DNA of 64,000 nucleotides from Pseudomonas sp. St316 (GCF_018325905.1 NZ_AP021901.1:930001-994000), one strand, 5' to 3'; counted from the first letter of the stretch, positions 6,751-17,586 are shown. Program-made: numbers and translations. The notes: generated by a model not told the origin, from the sequence alone.

Positions 6751-9189
6751 ATGCCTGATCCTGTTGCTGCCAGCTTGCGTCTAGCGCCCGAAGCGCTGAC
6801 TCGTCCGTTTTCCGCTGAACAGTTCAGCTTCTCTACCACCAATGATCTGGAGCCCTTCCGCGGTGTGCTTGGCCAGGAACGTGCGGTCGAAGCCTTGCAG
6901 TTCGGCGTGGCCATGCCGCGCCCCGGTTACAACGTATTTGTCATGGGCGAGCCCGGCACTGGCCGGTTTTCGTTCGTCAAACGCTACCTCAAGGCCGAAG
7001 GCAAGCGCCTGCAGACCCCGGCGGACTGGGTCTACGTCAACAACTTCGATGAGCCCCGCGAACCCCGTGCCCTGGAACTGCCGTCAGGCACGGCCGGTGC
7101 CTTCATCACCGACATCAACGGCCTGATCGACAACCTGCTGGCGACCTTTCCAGCGGTGTTCGAGCACCCGTCCTACCAGCAGAAAAAAAGCGCCATCGAC
7201 CGCGCCTTCAACCAGCGCTACGACCGTGCCCTGGATATCATCGAGCGCCTGGCGCTGGAGAAGGATGTCGCGCTGTACCGTGACAGCAGCAACATCGCCT
7301 TCACGCCAATGAGCGAAGGCAAGGCCCTGGATGAAGCGGAGTTCGCCCAGTTGCCGGAAGCCGAGCGCGAGCGTTTCCATGAGGACATCTCGGGCCTGGA
7401 AGAGCGCTTGAACGAAGAGCTCGCCAGCCTGCCGCAATGGAAGCGCGAGTCCAGCAACCAGTTGCGCCAGCTCAACGAAGAAACCATCACCCTGGCCCTG
7501 CAACCGTTGCTGGCACCACTGTCGGAGAAGTACGCAGAAAACGCTGCGGTCTGCGGCTACCTGCAGGCCATGCAGGTCTATCTGCTCAAGACCGTGGTCG
7601 AGCAATTGGTGGACGACAGCAAGACCGACGCCATCGCCCGCAAGCTGCTGGAGGAGCAATACGCCCCGAGCCTGATGGTCGGGCATCCGTTCAGCGGTGG
7701 CGCCCCGGTCGTGTTCGAGCCGCACCCGACCTACGACAACCTGTTCGGCCGCATCGAGTACAGCACCGACCAGGGCGCGCTCTACACCACGTATCGGCAG
7801 CTGCGTCCGGGCGCCTTGCACCGGGCCAATGGCGGTTTCCTGATTCTCGAAGCAGAAAAAATGCTCAGTGAGCCGTTTGTGTGGGATGCGCTCAAACGCG
7901 CCCTGCAATCGCGCAAGCTGAAGATGGAATCGCCACTGGGTGAGCTGGGACGGCTGGCCACGGTCACCCTTACACCGCAACACATCCCGTTGCAGGTCAA
8001 GGTCGTGATCATCGGTGCTCGCCAGCTGTATTACACGTTGCAGGACCTGGATCCGGACTTCCAGGAAATGTTTCGCGTGCTGGTGGATTTCGACGAAGAC
8101 ATCCCGATGGGCGACGAGAGCCTGGAGCAGTTCGCCCAGTTGCTCAAGACCCGCACTTCGGAAGAGGGCATGGCGCCGCTGACCGCCGACGCGGTAGCGC
8201 GCCTGGCGACCTACAGTGCGCGTCTGGCCGAACACCAGGGGCGCTTGTCGGCGCGCATCGGTGACCTGTTCCAACTGGTCAGCGAGGCGGATTTCATTCG
8301 CCAACTGGCCGGTGACGAGATGACCGACGCCGGCCACATCGAACGCGCCCTCAAGGCCAAGGCCACCCGTACCGGGCGTGTCTCGGCGCGAATCCTCGAC
8401 GACATGCTGGCCGGGATCATCCTGATCGACACCGCGGGCGCGGCCGTGGGCAAATGCAACGGGCTGACGGTGCTTGAGGTTGGCGACTCGGCGTTTGGCG
8501 TGCCGGCGCGGATTTCCGCCACGGTGTACCCGGGCGGTAGCGGCATCGTCGACATCGAGCGGGAGGTCAACCTTGGCCAGCCGATCCACTCCAAGGGCGT
8601 GATGATCCTCACCGGCTACCTGGGCAGCCGTTATGCCCAGGAGTTCCCGCTGGCGATTTCGGCCAGCATCGCGCTGGAGCAGTCCTACGGTTACGTGGAC
8701 GGCGACAGCGCGTCCCTGGGCGAGGCCTGTACGCTGATCTCGGCCCTGTCGAAGACGCCGTTGAAGCAATGCTTTGCCATCACCGGCTCGATCAACCAGT
8801 TCGGCGAAGTGCAGGCGGTGGGCGGGGTCAACGAGAAGATCGAAGGCTTCTTCCGCCTCTGTGAAGCCCGCGGGTTGACCGGTGAGCAGGGGGCGATCAT
8901 TCCCCAGGCCAACGTCGCGACCCTGATGCTCGATGAGAAAGTGCTGGCCGCCGTGCGCGCCGGGCAGTTCCACGTTTATGCGGTGCGCCAGGCCGACGAG
9001 GCCCTGAGCCTGTTGGTGGGCGAGCCTGCTGGCGAGCCGGACGAAAACGGCGAGTTCCCGGAGGGCAGCGTCAACGCCCGGGTGGTGGAGCGGCTGCGGG
9101 TGATCGCGGAAATGATCAGCGAGGACGACATCAAGGAAGCGGAAAAGGAACTGGCACAGCAAGCCTTGGCGGAGGCCAAGCCGGCGTGA
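6751..9189 (+). CDS. Lon-like ATP-dependent protease (AAA_32/LonB type)
   Basis: 812 residues; AAGGAA precedes ATG. The N-terminal half is an AAA-type ATPase with a P-loop GEPGTGRFS (66-74), in which the usual Walker Lys is Arg72, and a long inserted helical region (residues about 140-260). The C-terminal part is the Lon S16 protease: catalytic Ser653 in DGDSAS and Lys696 in GGVNEKIEG, the expected Ser-Lys dyad. The family degrades misfolded or regulatory proteins, and differs from true Lon by lacking the N-terminal LAN domain. The order with the next two genes matches PAO1 PA4576-PA4574 as I recall it. Specific substrates are unknown. Confidence 0.93.
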   Translation: MPDPVAASLRLAPEALTRPFSAEQFSFSTTNDLEPFRGVLGQERAVEALQFGVAMPRPGYNVFVMGEPGTGRFSFVKRYLKAEGKRLQTPADWVYVNNFDEPREPRALELPSGTAGAFITDINGLIDNLLATFPAVFEHPSYQQKKSAIDRAFNQRYDRALDIIERLALEKDVALYRDSSNIAFTPMSEGKALDEAEFAQLPEAERERFHEDISGLEERLNEELASLPQWKRESSNQLRQLNEETITLALQPLLAPLSEKYAENAAVCGYLQAMQVYLLKTVVEQLVDDSKTDAIARKLLEEQYAPSLMVGHPFSGGAPVVFEPHPTYDNLFGRIEYSTDQGALYTTYRQLRPGALHRANGGFLILEAEKMLSEPFVWDALKRALQSRKLKMESPLGELGRLATVTLTPQHIPLQVKVVIIGARQLYYTLQDLDPDFQEMFRVLVDFDEDIPMGDESLEQFAQLLKTRTSEEGMAPLTADAVARLATYSARLAEHQGRLSARIGDLFQLVSEADFIRQLAGDEMTDAGHIERALKAKATRTGRVSARILDDMLAGIILIDTAGAAVGKCNGLTVLEVGDSAFGVPARISATVYPGGSGIVDIEREVNLGQPIHSKGVMILTGYLGSRYAQEFPLAISASIALEQSYGYVDGDSASLGEACTLISALSKTPLKQCFAITGSINQFGEVQAVGGVNEKIEGFFRLCEARGLTGEQGAIIPQANVATLMLDEKVLAAVRAGQFHVYAVRQADEALSLLVGEPAGEPDENGEFPEGSVNARVVERLRVIAEMISEDDIKEAEKELAQQALAEAKPA

Positions 9190-9230
9190 CGGTTTCCTGA
9201 CCGCTGGTAAGTCCAATGTGGGAGCAAGCC

Positions 9231-9262
9231 TGTGGGAGCAAAGCTTGCTCCCACAGTTTTTT
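9231..9262 (+). terminator. REP-like hairpin followed by T-run, likely terminator of the Lon-like gene
   Basis: A near-perfect palindrome TGTGGGAGCAAAGCTTGCTC...CCACA (9231-9255) is followed by GTTTTTTG. It is a compact form of the REP sequence seen elsewhere in the window, and the T-run makes it a plausible intrinsic terminator. Confidence 0.65.
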
Positions 9263-9455
9263 GTGGATTACTTCACAAAACGCCACCACTTTGGCGTCAA
9301 TATTCACACTGTGACCGCTCGGCGCATTCTGGTCTCGAAAGTCCTTGCGCTCGGAACTTTTCTTCTATCCTCAGCTCAAGGATAACGAGAGTCATCATCG
9401 GATCGAAACAGCCTCCTCCCGGGGCTGAATACCGGATCTACCGAGGGGCGCCGCC

Positions 9456-9797
9456 ATGTCGCGCAACCTTTGCCTCACTCGCCAATGCCTGGGCCTTGTC
9501 ACCCGTATCGAATGCGCCATCCGCCCCCTGGCGGGAGATACCGGTATGTGGACCTTGCTCTTCGCCGCCGGAATGGCCGGTGAACAACCTTCTGCCATCA
9601 AGGCCCAAGGGCCATTCCCCGGCCCGACTGCCGCCGAATCCATCCTCGATACCATTGTGCAAAGCCTGACACTGCACGGCTACGAGCTGGCCGACGACCC
9701 GCAGATCTGGTCCCTGCACATGCAAGCTCAACTGCGTGAAATCAATGGAGGCCGTTGTCGCAACGTCGGCGGCTTCGAGTTTCGTCCGCTGCATTGA
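9456..9797 (+). CDS. Conserved hypothetical protein (PA4575-like)
   Basis: 113 residues, preceded by GAGGGG at a short distance. No signal peptide or membrane segment. The sequence MSRNLCLTRQCLGLVTRIEC and the following tryptophan-containing part resemble a small conserved Pseudomonas protein that I recall lying between the Lon-like protease and the UPF0114 gene. An overlapping frame exists on the other strand but lacks a ribosome site and conserved features. Function unknown. Confidence 0.7.
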   Translation: MSRNLCLTRQCLGLVTRIECAIRPLAGDTGMWTLLFAAGMAGEQPSAIKAQGPFPGPTAAESILDTIVQSLTLHGYELADDPQIWSLHMQAQLREINGGRCRNVGGFEFRPLH

Positions 9798-9929
9798 AGG
9801 CCATCACCGCACGGGCACCGGCAGTAAGATTTTGTCACAAGGGCAGGGACCAGGGAGGGCCCCGGCATTTGTGGGGCCGGTCGTGGCTGATATACTCGCC
9901 GCGATTTTTCAGCCCTGGTGTGAGATTCA

Positions 9930-10418
9930 ATGGAACGCTTTATCGAAAACGCAATGTACGCCTCCCGTTGGCTGCTGGCGCCGATCTACTTCGGGCTGTC
10001 CCTGGGCTTGCTGGCCCTGGCGCTGAAATTCTTCCAGGAAGTCTTTCACGTTATCCCCAACGTGTTTTCCATGGCCGAGTCCGACCTGATCCTGGTCCTG
10101 CTGTCGTTGATCGACATGGCGCTGGTGGGCGGCCTGCTGGTGATGGTGATGATTTCCGGCTACGAGAACTTCGTCTCGCAACTGGACATCGCCGACGACA
10201 AGGAAAAGCTCAACTGGCTGGGCACCATGGACTCTTCATCGCTGAAGATGAAAGTCGCTGCCTCGATCGTGGCCATTTCCTCCATCCACCTGCTGCGCAT
10301 CTTCATGGACGCCAAGAACGTCGATCCCGAGCACCTGATGTGGTACGTGATCATCCACATGACCTTCGTGGTCTCGGCCTTCGCCATGGGCTACCTGGAC
10401 AAACTGACCAAGCACTGA
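9930..10418 (+). CDS. UPF0114 family inner-membrane protein (YqhA-like)
   Basis: 162 residues with three to four predicted membrane helices (about 14-34, 52-75, 105-122 and 135-155). The start [20 protein letters not shown] and the motif [20 protein letters not shown] are characteristic of UPF0114/TIGR00645. Role unknown; the family is broadly conserved in bacteria. A strong terminator follows. Confidence 0.92.
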   Translation: MERFIENAMYASRWLLAPIYFGLSLGLLALALKFFQEVFHVIPNVFSMAESDLILVLLSLIDMALVGGLLVMVMISGYENFVSQLDIADDKEKLNWLGTMDSSSLKMKVAASIVAISSIHLLRIFMDAKNVDPEHLMWYVIIHMTFVVSAFAMGYLDKLTKH

Positions 10419-10438
10419 GGTCCGTTCACCGCGCTGGC

Positions 10439-10480
10439 GCAACGCCCGCCTGTTGAATTGCAGGCGGGCGTTGTCGTTTC
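10439..10480 (+). terminator. Intrinsic terminator
   Basis: A perfect 12-bp stem (AACGCCCGCCTG at 10441-10452 with CAGGCGGGCGTT at 10461-10472), 8-base loop, followed by a short T-containing tail. Confidence 0.8.
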
Positions 10481-10622
10481 CGGCGGGTGGCTTTGGCGCA
10501 GGGGGCTCGTCACCCGCGGGGCCATCTGTGCTAGTCTGCTCGCCCTTTTGGTTCCGGGCGCTCCGGGAGGCGCTGTGTCACGCACGGCAACTCTCGAGCC
10601 GTCCGCACAGCGGAGCAGCATC

Positions 10623-11240
10623 ATGTCCGAAGTTAACCTGTCCACCGACGAAACCCGCGTCAGCTACGGCATTGGCCGTCAGTTGGGCGACCAACTGCGC
10701 GACAACCCGCCACCGGGCGTGAGCCTGGACGCAATCCTGGCCGGCCTGACCGACGCGTTCGCCGGCAAGCCAAGCCGCGTGGGCCAGGACGAGATGTCCG
10801 CCAGCTTCAAGGTCATTCGTGAAATCATGCAGGCCGAAGCCGCAGCCAAGGCCGAAGCCGCCGCTGGCGAAGGCCGTGCGTTCCTGACCGAAAACGCCAA
10901 GCGTGAAGGCATCACCACCCTGGCTTCCGGCCTGCAATTCGAAGTGCTGACCCAAGGTGAAGGCGCCAAGCCGACCCGTGAAGACCAGGTGCGTACCCAT
11001 TATCATGGCACCCTGATCGACGGCACTGTGTTCGACAGCTCCTACGATCGTGGTCAGCCAGCCGAATTTCCGGTAGGCGGCGTGATCCCAGGCTGGACCG
11101 AAGCCCTGCAACTGATGAACGCCGGCAGCAAATGGCGCCTGTACGTGCCGAGCGAACTGGCTTACGGCGCTCAAGGTGTTGGCAGCATTCCACCGCACAG
11201 CGTGCTGGTGTTCGACGTCGAGTTGTTGGACGTACTGTAA
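10623..11240 (+). CDS. fklB: FKBP-type peptidyl-prolyl isomerase FklB
   Basis: 205 residues from ATG at 10623 with GGAG upstream; this start gives MSEVNLSTDETRVSYGIGRQ, the usual FklB N-terminus, and a length almost equal to E. coli FklB (206). The N-terminal about 90 residues form the FKBP_N dimerisation helices (Ala/Glu-rich). The C-terminal FKBP domain has the active-site signatures YHGTLIDGTVFDSSYDRG, FPVGGVIPGW and ELAYGAQG. No signal peptide is obvious, so it should be cytoplasmic. It catalyses cis-trans isomerisation of prolyl bonds during folding. Confidence 0.93.
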   Translation: MSEVNLSTDETRVSYGIGRQLGDQLRDNPPPGVSLDAILAGLTDAFAGKPSRVGQDEMSASFKVIREIMQAEAAAKAEAAAGEGRAFLTENAKREGITTLASGLQFEVLTQGEGAKPTREDQVRTHYHGTLIDGTVFDSSYDRGQPAEFPVGGVIPGWTEALQLMNAGSKWRLYVPSELAYGAQGVGSIPPHSVLVFDVELLDVL

Positions 11241-11253
11241 GACCCTGGAATAC

Positions 11254-11346
11254 CTGTGGGGGCGAGCTTGCTCGCGATGGCGGACTTACATTCAACATCC
11301 GCGTTGATTGTCATAGCGCTATCGCGAGCAAGCTCGCTCCCACAGG
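11254..11346. repeat. REPIN (inverted REP pair)
   Basis: Two REP palindromes in opposite orientation (GTGGGGGCGAGCTTGCTCGC near 11257 and its inverted partner ending in CTCCCACAGG at 11346) with a short spacer. This is the Pseudomonas REPIN arrangement mobilised in trans by RAYT transposases in the literature; none is in this window. Confidence 0.85.
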
Positions 11347-11356
11347 ATCCATCGCT

Positions 11357-11614
11357 TCATCCGTGGAACCTGCCACTGAAATCACCCGTCGGGCGCAACG
11401 CCCGCGCGTAGCAGAACAGGAACAGATTGCGCACCAGCTCCTTGAGCACCAGCGGCTCGCTGGAGTTGAGGCTGTTGAGGTCCAGATCCCCTTGGTCCTG
11501 CAGCTCGTTCAAGGCCTCTTCTTCAAGCACCGCACAGACTTCCCCGGTTTCCCGATGCAGGATCCTGAGGTAGGGATGTGGGCGGTCCAGCCAGGCATCG
11601 ATCAAATAGGTCAT
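11357..11614 (-). CDS. Small conserved protein, Fur-controlled (PA4570-like)
   Basis: 85 residues. ATG at 11614 is chosen over the one 9 bases upstream, because AAGGAG would touch that upstream codon but sits 9 bases before this one. Soluble, Glu/Leu-rich; includes RPHPYLRILHRETGEVCAVLEEEAL. A clear Fur box lies 27-45 bp upstream. By position (next to ispB) it matches PAO1 PA4570, which I recall as strongly induced by iron starvation. Molecular function unknown. Confidence 0.82.
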   Translation of the reverse strand: MTYLIDAWLDRPHPYLRILHRETGEVCAVLEEEALNELQDQGDLDLNSLNSSEPLVLKELVRNLFLFCYARALRPTGDFSGRFHG

Positions 11615-11640
11615 GGTTCTCATCTCCTTGATGGGGTCCG

Positions 11641-11660
11641 ATGAGAATAATTCTTATTCG
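11641..11660 (-). promoter_or_regulatory. Fur box
   Basis: The palindrome GAATAATTCTTATTC (11645-11659) closely matches the GATAATGATAATCATTATC-type Fur consensus in its two inverted hexamer arms. It lies just upstream of the 85-residue protein gene and should repress it when iron is plentiful. Confidence 0.8.
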
Positions 11661-11780
11661 CTAAATAGCAAGTCTCTATTGGCGTTGCGATTGTTTTTCT
11701 GATGATGGGTTGTGGCAGCTCAAGACGGCTGGCACCTGGCTAGCGCCAGAAAAGGGGGCTAAAGCGGGGGAAGGCGAAGC

Positions 11781-11809
11781 TCCATCCCACACGCGGGGCG
11801 TGGGATGGA
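11781..11809. other. Perfect 10-bp inverted repeat
   Basis: TCCATCCCAC and GTGGGATGGA surround a 9-base GC-rich loop, just downstream of the yjdM-like stop on the minus strand. There is no T-run on that side, so termination is uncertain; it could stabilise the 3-prime end of the mRNA. Confidence 0.5.
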
Positions 11810-11820
11810 ATACAGCAGAA

Positions 11821-12162
11821 TCAGACTTTTCTGACGAACTCGGATTTGAGTTTCATCGGGCCGATGCCGTCGATCTTGCAGTCGATGTCGTGGTCGCCAT
11901 CGCACAGGCGGATATTCTTGACCTTGGTGCCGACCTTGACCACCAGCGACGTGCCCTTGACCTTCAGGTCCTTGATCACGGTGATGGTGTCGCCATCCTG
12001 CAGGACGTTGCCGACCGAATCTTTCTTCACGGTATCGTCGGACACTGTTTCAGCTTCGCCGCTGGCGGACCATTCGTGGGCACACTCCGGGCAGACCAGT
12101 TGAGTACCGTCTTCGTAGGTGTATTCGGAATTGCATTTCGGGCAGGGAGGCAACGTGCTCAC
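11821..12162 (-). CDS. yjdM: Zinc-ribbon protein YjdM (PhnA-like)
   Basis: 113 residues. The N-terminal zinc ribbon is visible (CPKCNSEY at 8-15 and CPECAHEW at 24-31, four Cys). The C-terminal domain, with [20 protein letters not shown] and [17 protein letters not shown], is the PhnA/YjdM SH3-like domain. The family was once linked to phosphonate use, but it is not the phosphonoacetate hydrolase and its role is unclear. Monocistronic by appearance. Confidence 0.9.
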   Translation of the reverse strand: MSTLPPCPKCNSEYTYEDGTQLVCPECAHEWSASGEAETVSDDTVKKDSVGNVLQDGDTITVIKDLKVKGTSLVVKVGTKVKNIRLCDGDHDIDCKIDGIGPMKLKSEFVRKV

Positions 12163-12265
12163 TAAGGTTCCTTGGGTATCAGGAGGGCAAAAGGGCGCAC
12201 ATTATATAGGGTTTTGTTGCGAAAGAGGGGCGGTGCCGCGTCTGGATATCCTGTGGCGAGAGGAT

Positions 12266-12353
12266 TTGTGGGAGCAAGGCTTGCCCGCGATACAGGCGAC
12301 TCGGTTTCTGAAGAACCGCATCGTCGTCATCGCGGGCAAGCCTTGCTCCCACA
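12266..12353. repeat. REPIN between yjdM and ispB
   Basis: TGTGGGAGCAAGGCTTGCCC at 12267 and its inverted partner ending GCTCCCACA at 12353, separated by about 45 bp. It is a slightly diverged REP class (GGCTTGCC centre) compared with the GCGAGCTTGCTCGC type. Confidence 0.85.
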
Positions 12354-12366
12354 AAAGCCCTGTGTG

Positions 12367-13335
12367 TCAGTGGGTACGCGCCACCGCAAACTCGCTCAGC
12401 TCCACCAGCGCATCGCGGTATTCGCTGGCTGGCAGGGCGTCGAGGCATTTGATCGCGCGGGCAACGTAGTCCCGGGCCAGTTTCGCGGTGTAGTCCAGCG
12501 AGCCGGACGCTTCAACCGCGACACGGATGCTTTCGAGGTTTTCGATACCGCCTTTCTGGATCGCCTGGCGGACCAGTGCCGCCTGTTCAGGCGTGCCCTC
12601 GCGCATGGTGTAGATCAGCGGCAGGGTCGGCTTGCCTTCGGCCAGGTCGTCACCGACGTTCTTGCCCAGGGTCTCGGCATCGCCCTTGTAGTCGAGCAGG
12701 TCGTCCACCAACTGGAAGGCCACGCCCAGGTGATCGCCGAAGGTGCGCAGCGCTTCGCTCTGCTCGGCGCTGGCACCGGCCAGGGCGGCGGCGCTGTGGG
12801 TCGAGGCTTCGAAGAGCATCGCGGTCTTGCCGCGGATGACTTCCATGTAGGTTTCTTCGGTGGTGCTGGCGTCACGTACCTTGGACAACTGCAGCACTTC
12901 GCCTTCGGCGATGATGCGCGTGGCCTGGGACAGGATTTTCATCACCGGCATCGAGCCCAGCTCGACCATCATTTCGAACGAGCGCGAATACAGGAAGTCG
13001 CCCACCAGCACGCTCGGGGCGTTGCCCCACATGGCGTTGGCAGTCGAGCGGCCACGGCGCATGCCGGACATGTCGACCACGTCGTCGTGCAGCAGGGTCG
13101 CGGTGTGCAGGAATTCGATAGTGGCGGCCAGCAGGCGCATGTCGTCGCCTTCGCGACCCAAGGCCTTGCCGCACAACAGTACCAATAAAGGACGCAGGCG
13201 TTTACCGCCAGCCGATGTGATGTAGTCGCCGATTTTCGATACCAGCGGCACTCGGGAAGTCAGCTGCTTCTTGATGATGCCGTCGACGGCGCTAAAATCG
13301 TCCGCCACCGCGCGGTAGAAAGCTTGGGGTTGCAT
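12367..13335 (-). CDS. ispB: Octaprenyl (polyprenyl) diphosphate synthase IspB
   Basis: 322 residues from ATG at 13335 ([18 protein letters not shown]), which matches the usual family start and length. Both Asp-rich motifs of trans-prenyl synthases are present: LLHDDVVD (D84, D85, D88) and [12 protein letters not shown] near residue 210, with the GGKRLRP motif at 43-49. It extends farnesyl diphosphate to the long side chain of ubiquinone, which is nonaprenyl in Pseudomonas; the exact chain length cannot be read here. It is divergent from rplU, as in many gammaproteobacteria. Confidence 0.95.
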   Translation of the reverse strand: MQPQAFYRAVADDFSAVDGIIKKQLTSRVPLVSKIGDYITSAGGKRLRPLLVLLCGKALGREGDDMRLLAATIEFLHTATLLHDDVVDMSGMRRGRSTANAMWGNAPSVLVGDFLYSRSFEMMVELGSMPVMKILSQATRIIAEGEVLQLSKVRDASTTEETYMEVIRGKTAMLFEASTHSAAALAGASAEQSEALRTFGDHLGVAFQLVDDLLDYKGDAETLGKNVGDDLAEGKPTLPLIYTMREGTPEQAALVRQAIQKGGIENLESIRVAVEASGSLDYTAKLARDYVARAIKCLDALPASEYRDALVELSEFAVARTH

Positions 13336-13414
13336 CAGCGACAGGTGCTCCAGAAGGGTTGCGCGGCATGCTAGGACCCACATCCGCAGGTGTCAAGGCG
13401 CGATGGACGGCCAC

Positions 13415-13443
13415 TTGCAAGGGACTGCTGGCTTGCGTACAAT
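13415..13443 (+). promoter_or_regulatory. Sigma-70 promoter of rplU-rpmA
   Basis: TTGCAA (13415-13420) and TACAAT (13438-13443) are separated by 17 bp. The expected start near 13450 gives a leader of about 125 bases before rplU. Confidence 0.7.
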
Positions 13444-13574
13444 CGCGCACCCTGAACTTCCTGGGCAGCACCTGCCTTACGCAATTGCATCCGGGCCTTC
13501 CAGCCCATGCAGCCATGCCAGCCAATACCTCTTCTTATAAAGCGCTGGGTGAGCAGGATTATCGGAGAAATACC

Positions 13575-13889
13575 ATGTCGTACGCAGTAATTGTTACTGG
13601 TGGCAAGCAATACAAGGTCGCCCCAGGTGAATACCTGAAGATCGAAAAACTGGAAATCGCTACCGGCGAATCCGTGACTTTTGATCGCGTTCTGTTGGTC
13701 GCCAATGGCGATGACGTGAATATCGGCGCTCCAGTCGTTGCTGGCGCTACCGTTGTGGCTGAAGTGATCTCCCAAGGTCGTCACGATAAAGTCCGCATCA
13801 TCAAGTTCCGTCGCCGTAAGCACCACATGAAGCGTATGGGCCACCGCCAGTGGTACACCGAGATCAAAATCACCGGTATTCAGGCTTAA
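13575..13889 (+). CDS. rplU: 50S ribosomal protein L21
   Basis: 104 residues, GGAGAA upstream. [20 protein letters not shown] and the basic [19 protein letters not shown] segment are diagnostic of bacterial L21. It binds 23S rRNA in the large subunit. Followed 35 bp later by rpmA, forming the standard rplU-rpmA-obg group. Confidence 0.98.
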   Translation: MSYAVIVTGGKQYKVAPGEYLKIEKLEIATGESVTFDRVLLVANGDDVNIGAPVVAGATVVAEVISQGRHDKVRIIKFRRRKHHMKRMGHRQWYTEIKITGIQA

Positions 13890-13924
13890 TTTCAGCCTAA
13901 TTCCTCACTAGGAGAATTGAACTC

Positions 13925-14182
13925 ATGGCACACAAAAAAGCTGGTGGTAGTACCCGTAACGGTCGCGACTCAGAAGCCAAACGCCTTGGCGTGAAGATGT
14001 ATGGCGGCCAGAAAATCATTCCGGGCAACATCATCGTGCGTCAGCGCGGCACCCAATTCCACGCCGGTTACGGTGTTGGCATGGGTAAGGATCACACCCT
14101 CTTCGCTAAAATCGAAGGCGTGATCAAGTTCGAAGTAAAGGGCGCGTTCAACCGCCGTTACGTGAGTGTTGTCGCGGCTTAA
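13925..14182 (+). CDS. rpmA: 50S ribosomal protein L27
   Basis: 85 residues with AGGAG upstream. [19 protein letters not shown] at the N-terminus and KFGGQ/RQRGT-type core ([20 protein letters not shown]) define L27, whose N-terminal tail reaches the peptidyl transferase centre. No N-terminal cleavage extension of the Firmicute type is present. A terminator follows before obg. Confidence 0.98.
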   Translation: MAHKKAGGSTRNGRDSEAKRLGVKMYGGQKIIPGNIIVRQRGTQFHAGYGVGMGKDHTLFAKIEGVIKFEVKGAFNRRYVSVVAA

Positions 14183-14197
14183 TCGCGAGAATGCTGG

Positions 14198-14226
14198 AAA
14201 AGCCCTGTCTTGCGACGGGGCTTTTT
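14198..14226 (+). terminator. Intrinsic terminator after rpmA
   Basis: AAAAGCCCTGTC (14198-14209) pairs, with one G-T pair, with GACGGGGCTTTT (14214-14225) around TTGC, ending in a T-run. Some read-through into obg is likely. Confidence 0.85.
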
Positions 14227-14240
14227 CGTTTGTGGGGTGA

Positions 14241-15596
<1,356 letters not shown>

Positions 15597-15643
15597 TCTG
15601 GTGCTGTTGCCGCTCAGTTGGGGCTAAGGCCTGTGTGAGCGAA

Positions 15644-15739
15644 CCTGTGGGAGCAAAGCTTGCTCGCGATAGCGATTTTACGGCCAGCAAAGGTGTTGGA
15701 TGTGATGGCGTCATCGCGGGCAAGCCTTGCTCCCACAGG
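15644..15739. repeat. REPIN between obg and proB
   Basis: CCTGTGGGAGCAAAGCTTGC at 15645 and the inverted partner ending GCTCCCACAGG at 15739. The 325-bp obg-proB gap holds this element and otherwise nothing recognisable except the proB leader. Confidence 0.85.
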
Positions 15740-15921
15740 CTCATCCCCCAAGGATTCTCGGGGGGCAGGTTCAAGTGGTTCAGTGCAGTGTTATCATCGC
15801 AGCCAGCCGGTTTCCAAGGCGCCGCTCATTCGAGCGGCGTTTTGGTATCTGTAAAACGCAAATACGAATAATCCCATGGGCGGCGCTGGGTCGCGCCGTT
15901 CGCTGGCAAAGGTTGAAGATG

Positions 15922-17040
15922 ATGCGGAGCAAGGTGACGGGTGCGCAGCGCTGGGTCGTGAAGATCGGCAGCGCACTGCTGACGGCGGATGGCAAGGGTC
16001 TGGACCGCCAGGCAATGGCGGTGTGGGTCGAGCAGATGGTGGCCTTGCATGAGGCTGGCGTCGAGCTGGTATTGGTCTCTTCGGGGGCTGTGGCAGCTGG
16101 CATGAGCCGTTTGGGCTGGACGTCGCGACCCAGCGCGATGCATGAGCTGCAGGCTGCCGCCGCCATTGGCCAGATGGGCCTGGTGCAGGCTTGGGAATCA
16201 AGCTTCGCCGAGCACGGTCGCCATACGGCGCAGATCCTGCTGACCCATGACGATCTGTCCGACCGCAAGCGCTACCTCAATGCCCGCAGTACCTTGCGCG
16301 CGCTGGTGGAGCTCAAAGTCATCCCGGTGATCAACGAGAACGACACGGTGGTCACCGACGAAATCCGTTTCGGCGATAACGACACCCTGGCGGCGCTGGT
16401 GGCGAACCTGGTGGAGGCGGATCTGCTGGTGATTCTCACGGACCGCGACGGCATGTTCGACGCCGACCCGCGCAACAACCCTGACGCCAAGCTGATCTGC
16501 GAAGCCCGCGCCGACGATCCGGCGCTGGACGCGGTGGCGGGTGGCACCGGTGGTGCGCTGGGCCGTGGCGGCATGCAGACCAAGCTGCGTGCGGCGCGCC
16601 TGGCGGCGCGTTCCGGGGCGCACACCATCATTGTCGGCGGTCGGTTGGAACGGGTGCTGGATCGCCTGAAAGCGGGCGAGCGCATCGGCACGTTGCTCTC
16701 TCCTGAGCGCGGCATGCTGGCGGCACGCAAGCAGTGGTTGGCCGGGCACCTGCAGACCCGCGGCACCCTGGTGTTGGACGCAGGCGCGGTCGCGGCCTTG
16801 TCCCGAGGCAACAAAAGCCTGCTGCCAGTGGGTGTGAAGCTGGTCCAGGGCAGCTTCCGTCGGGGCGAAATGGTGGTGTGCGTGGCCCCGGACGGTCGCG
16901 AGATAGCCCGTGGGTTGGCCAACTACAGCGCGCTGGAAGCGCAGAAAATCATCGGTCAGTCGTCTGATGCGATTGTCGGTCTGTTGGGTTACATGGCGGA
17001 GCCTGAACTGGTTCACCGTGACAACCTGATCCTCGTCTAA
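15922..17040 (+). CDS. proB: Glutamate 5-kinase
   Basis: 372 residues. Two adjacent ATGs occur; the second (15922) gives the usual [20 protein letters not shown] start and the better spacing from AAAGG. Amino-acid kinase domain (about 1-260) with [18 protein letters not shown] and [17 protein letters not shown], and a C-terminal PUA domain (about 280-365). It phosphorylates glutamate in the first step of proline synthesis and is normally inhibited by proline. creA follows 9 bp later, so they are likely co-transcribed. Confidence 0.96.
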   Translation: MRSKVTGAQRWVVKIGSALLTADGKGLDRQAMAVWVEQMVALHEAGVELVLVSSGAVAAGMSRLGWTSRPSAMHELQAAAAIGQMGLVQAWESSFAEHGRHTAQILLTHDDLSDRKRYLNARSTLRALVELKVIPVINENDTVVTDEIRFGDNDTLAALVANLVEADLLVILTDRDGMFDADPRNNPDAKLICEARADDPALDAVAGGTGGALGRGGMQTKLRAARLAARSGAHTIIVGGRLERVLDRLKAGERIGTLLSPERGMLAARKQWLAGHLQTRGTLVLDAGAVAALSRGNKSLLPVGVKLVQGSFRRGEMVVCVAPDGREIARGLANYSALEAQKIIGQSSDAIVGLLGYMAEPELVHRDNLILV

Positions 17041-17049
17041 GGAAAAATC

Positions 17050-17505
17050 ATGGGTTTGGCAAAAGGATTGATCGGCTTGCTGCTGGCTGTACCGCTGCTG
17101 GCTTCGGCCGAGGAAATCGGCCAGGTGTCGACGGTGTTCAAGTTTGTCGGGCCCAATGACCGGATCGTGGTCGAGGCGTTCGATGATCCCAAGGTGGATG
17201 GCGTGACTTGCTACCTGTCGCGGGCCAAGACCGGCGGTGTAAAGGGCGGCCTGGGCTTGGCCGAGGATCGCGCCGAGGCGTCCATCGCCTGTCGCCAGGT
17301 CGGGCCTATCAGCTTCAAGGGTGAGCTCAAGGACGGCGAAGAAGTGTTCCGCGAGCGCACTTCGCTGGTGTTCAAGACCATGCAAGTGGTGCGATTCCTC
17401 GACAAGAAGCGCAATACATTGGTGTACCTGGTCTACAGCGATCGCGTGATCGAAGGCAGCCCGCAGAACGCGGTGACGGCTATTCCGATCTTGCCGTGGC
17501 GTTAA
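17050..17505 (+). CDS. creA: CreA family periplasmic protein
   Basis: 151 residues with a signal peptide (cleavage after LASA near 20) and AAGGA upstream. The core [42 protein letters not shown] and [15 protein letters not shown] is diagnostic of CreA, a conserved periplasmic protein of unknown function. Two Cys probably form a disulphide. It directly follows proB in Pseudomonas. Confidence 0.93.
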   Translation: MGLAKGLIGLLLAVPLLASAEEIGQVSTVFKFVGPNDRIVVEAFDDPKVDGVTCYLSRAKTGGVKGGLGLAEDRAEASIACRQVGPISFKGELKDGEEVFRERTSLVFKTMQVVRFLDKKRNTLVYLVYSDRVIEGSPQNAVTAIPILPWR

Positions 17506-17519
17506 GTCTCAAATAATGG

Positions 17520-17543
17520 GCGAGCCGATCGGCTCGCGCTTTC
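17520..17543 (+). terminator. Possible terminator after creA
   Basis: GCGAGCCGATCGGCTCGC (17520-17537) is a perfect palindrome followed by GCTTTC. The T-run is weak. Confidence 0.5.
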
Positions 17544-17586
17544 AATATCTATGAATGTGTTGTGCTTCAGGCGCGAAGGGATTCGT

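Noticed and set aside
7084..9216. A 710-codon open frame antisense to the Lon-like protease
   Set aside because: High GC and codon periodicity of the protease gene create it; it has no ribosome site and no recognisable domain.
9438..9794. Minus-strand frame overlapping the PA4575-like gene
   Set aside because: The plus-strand frame has a ribosome site and resembles a conserved Pseudomonas protein; this one does not.
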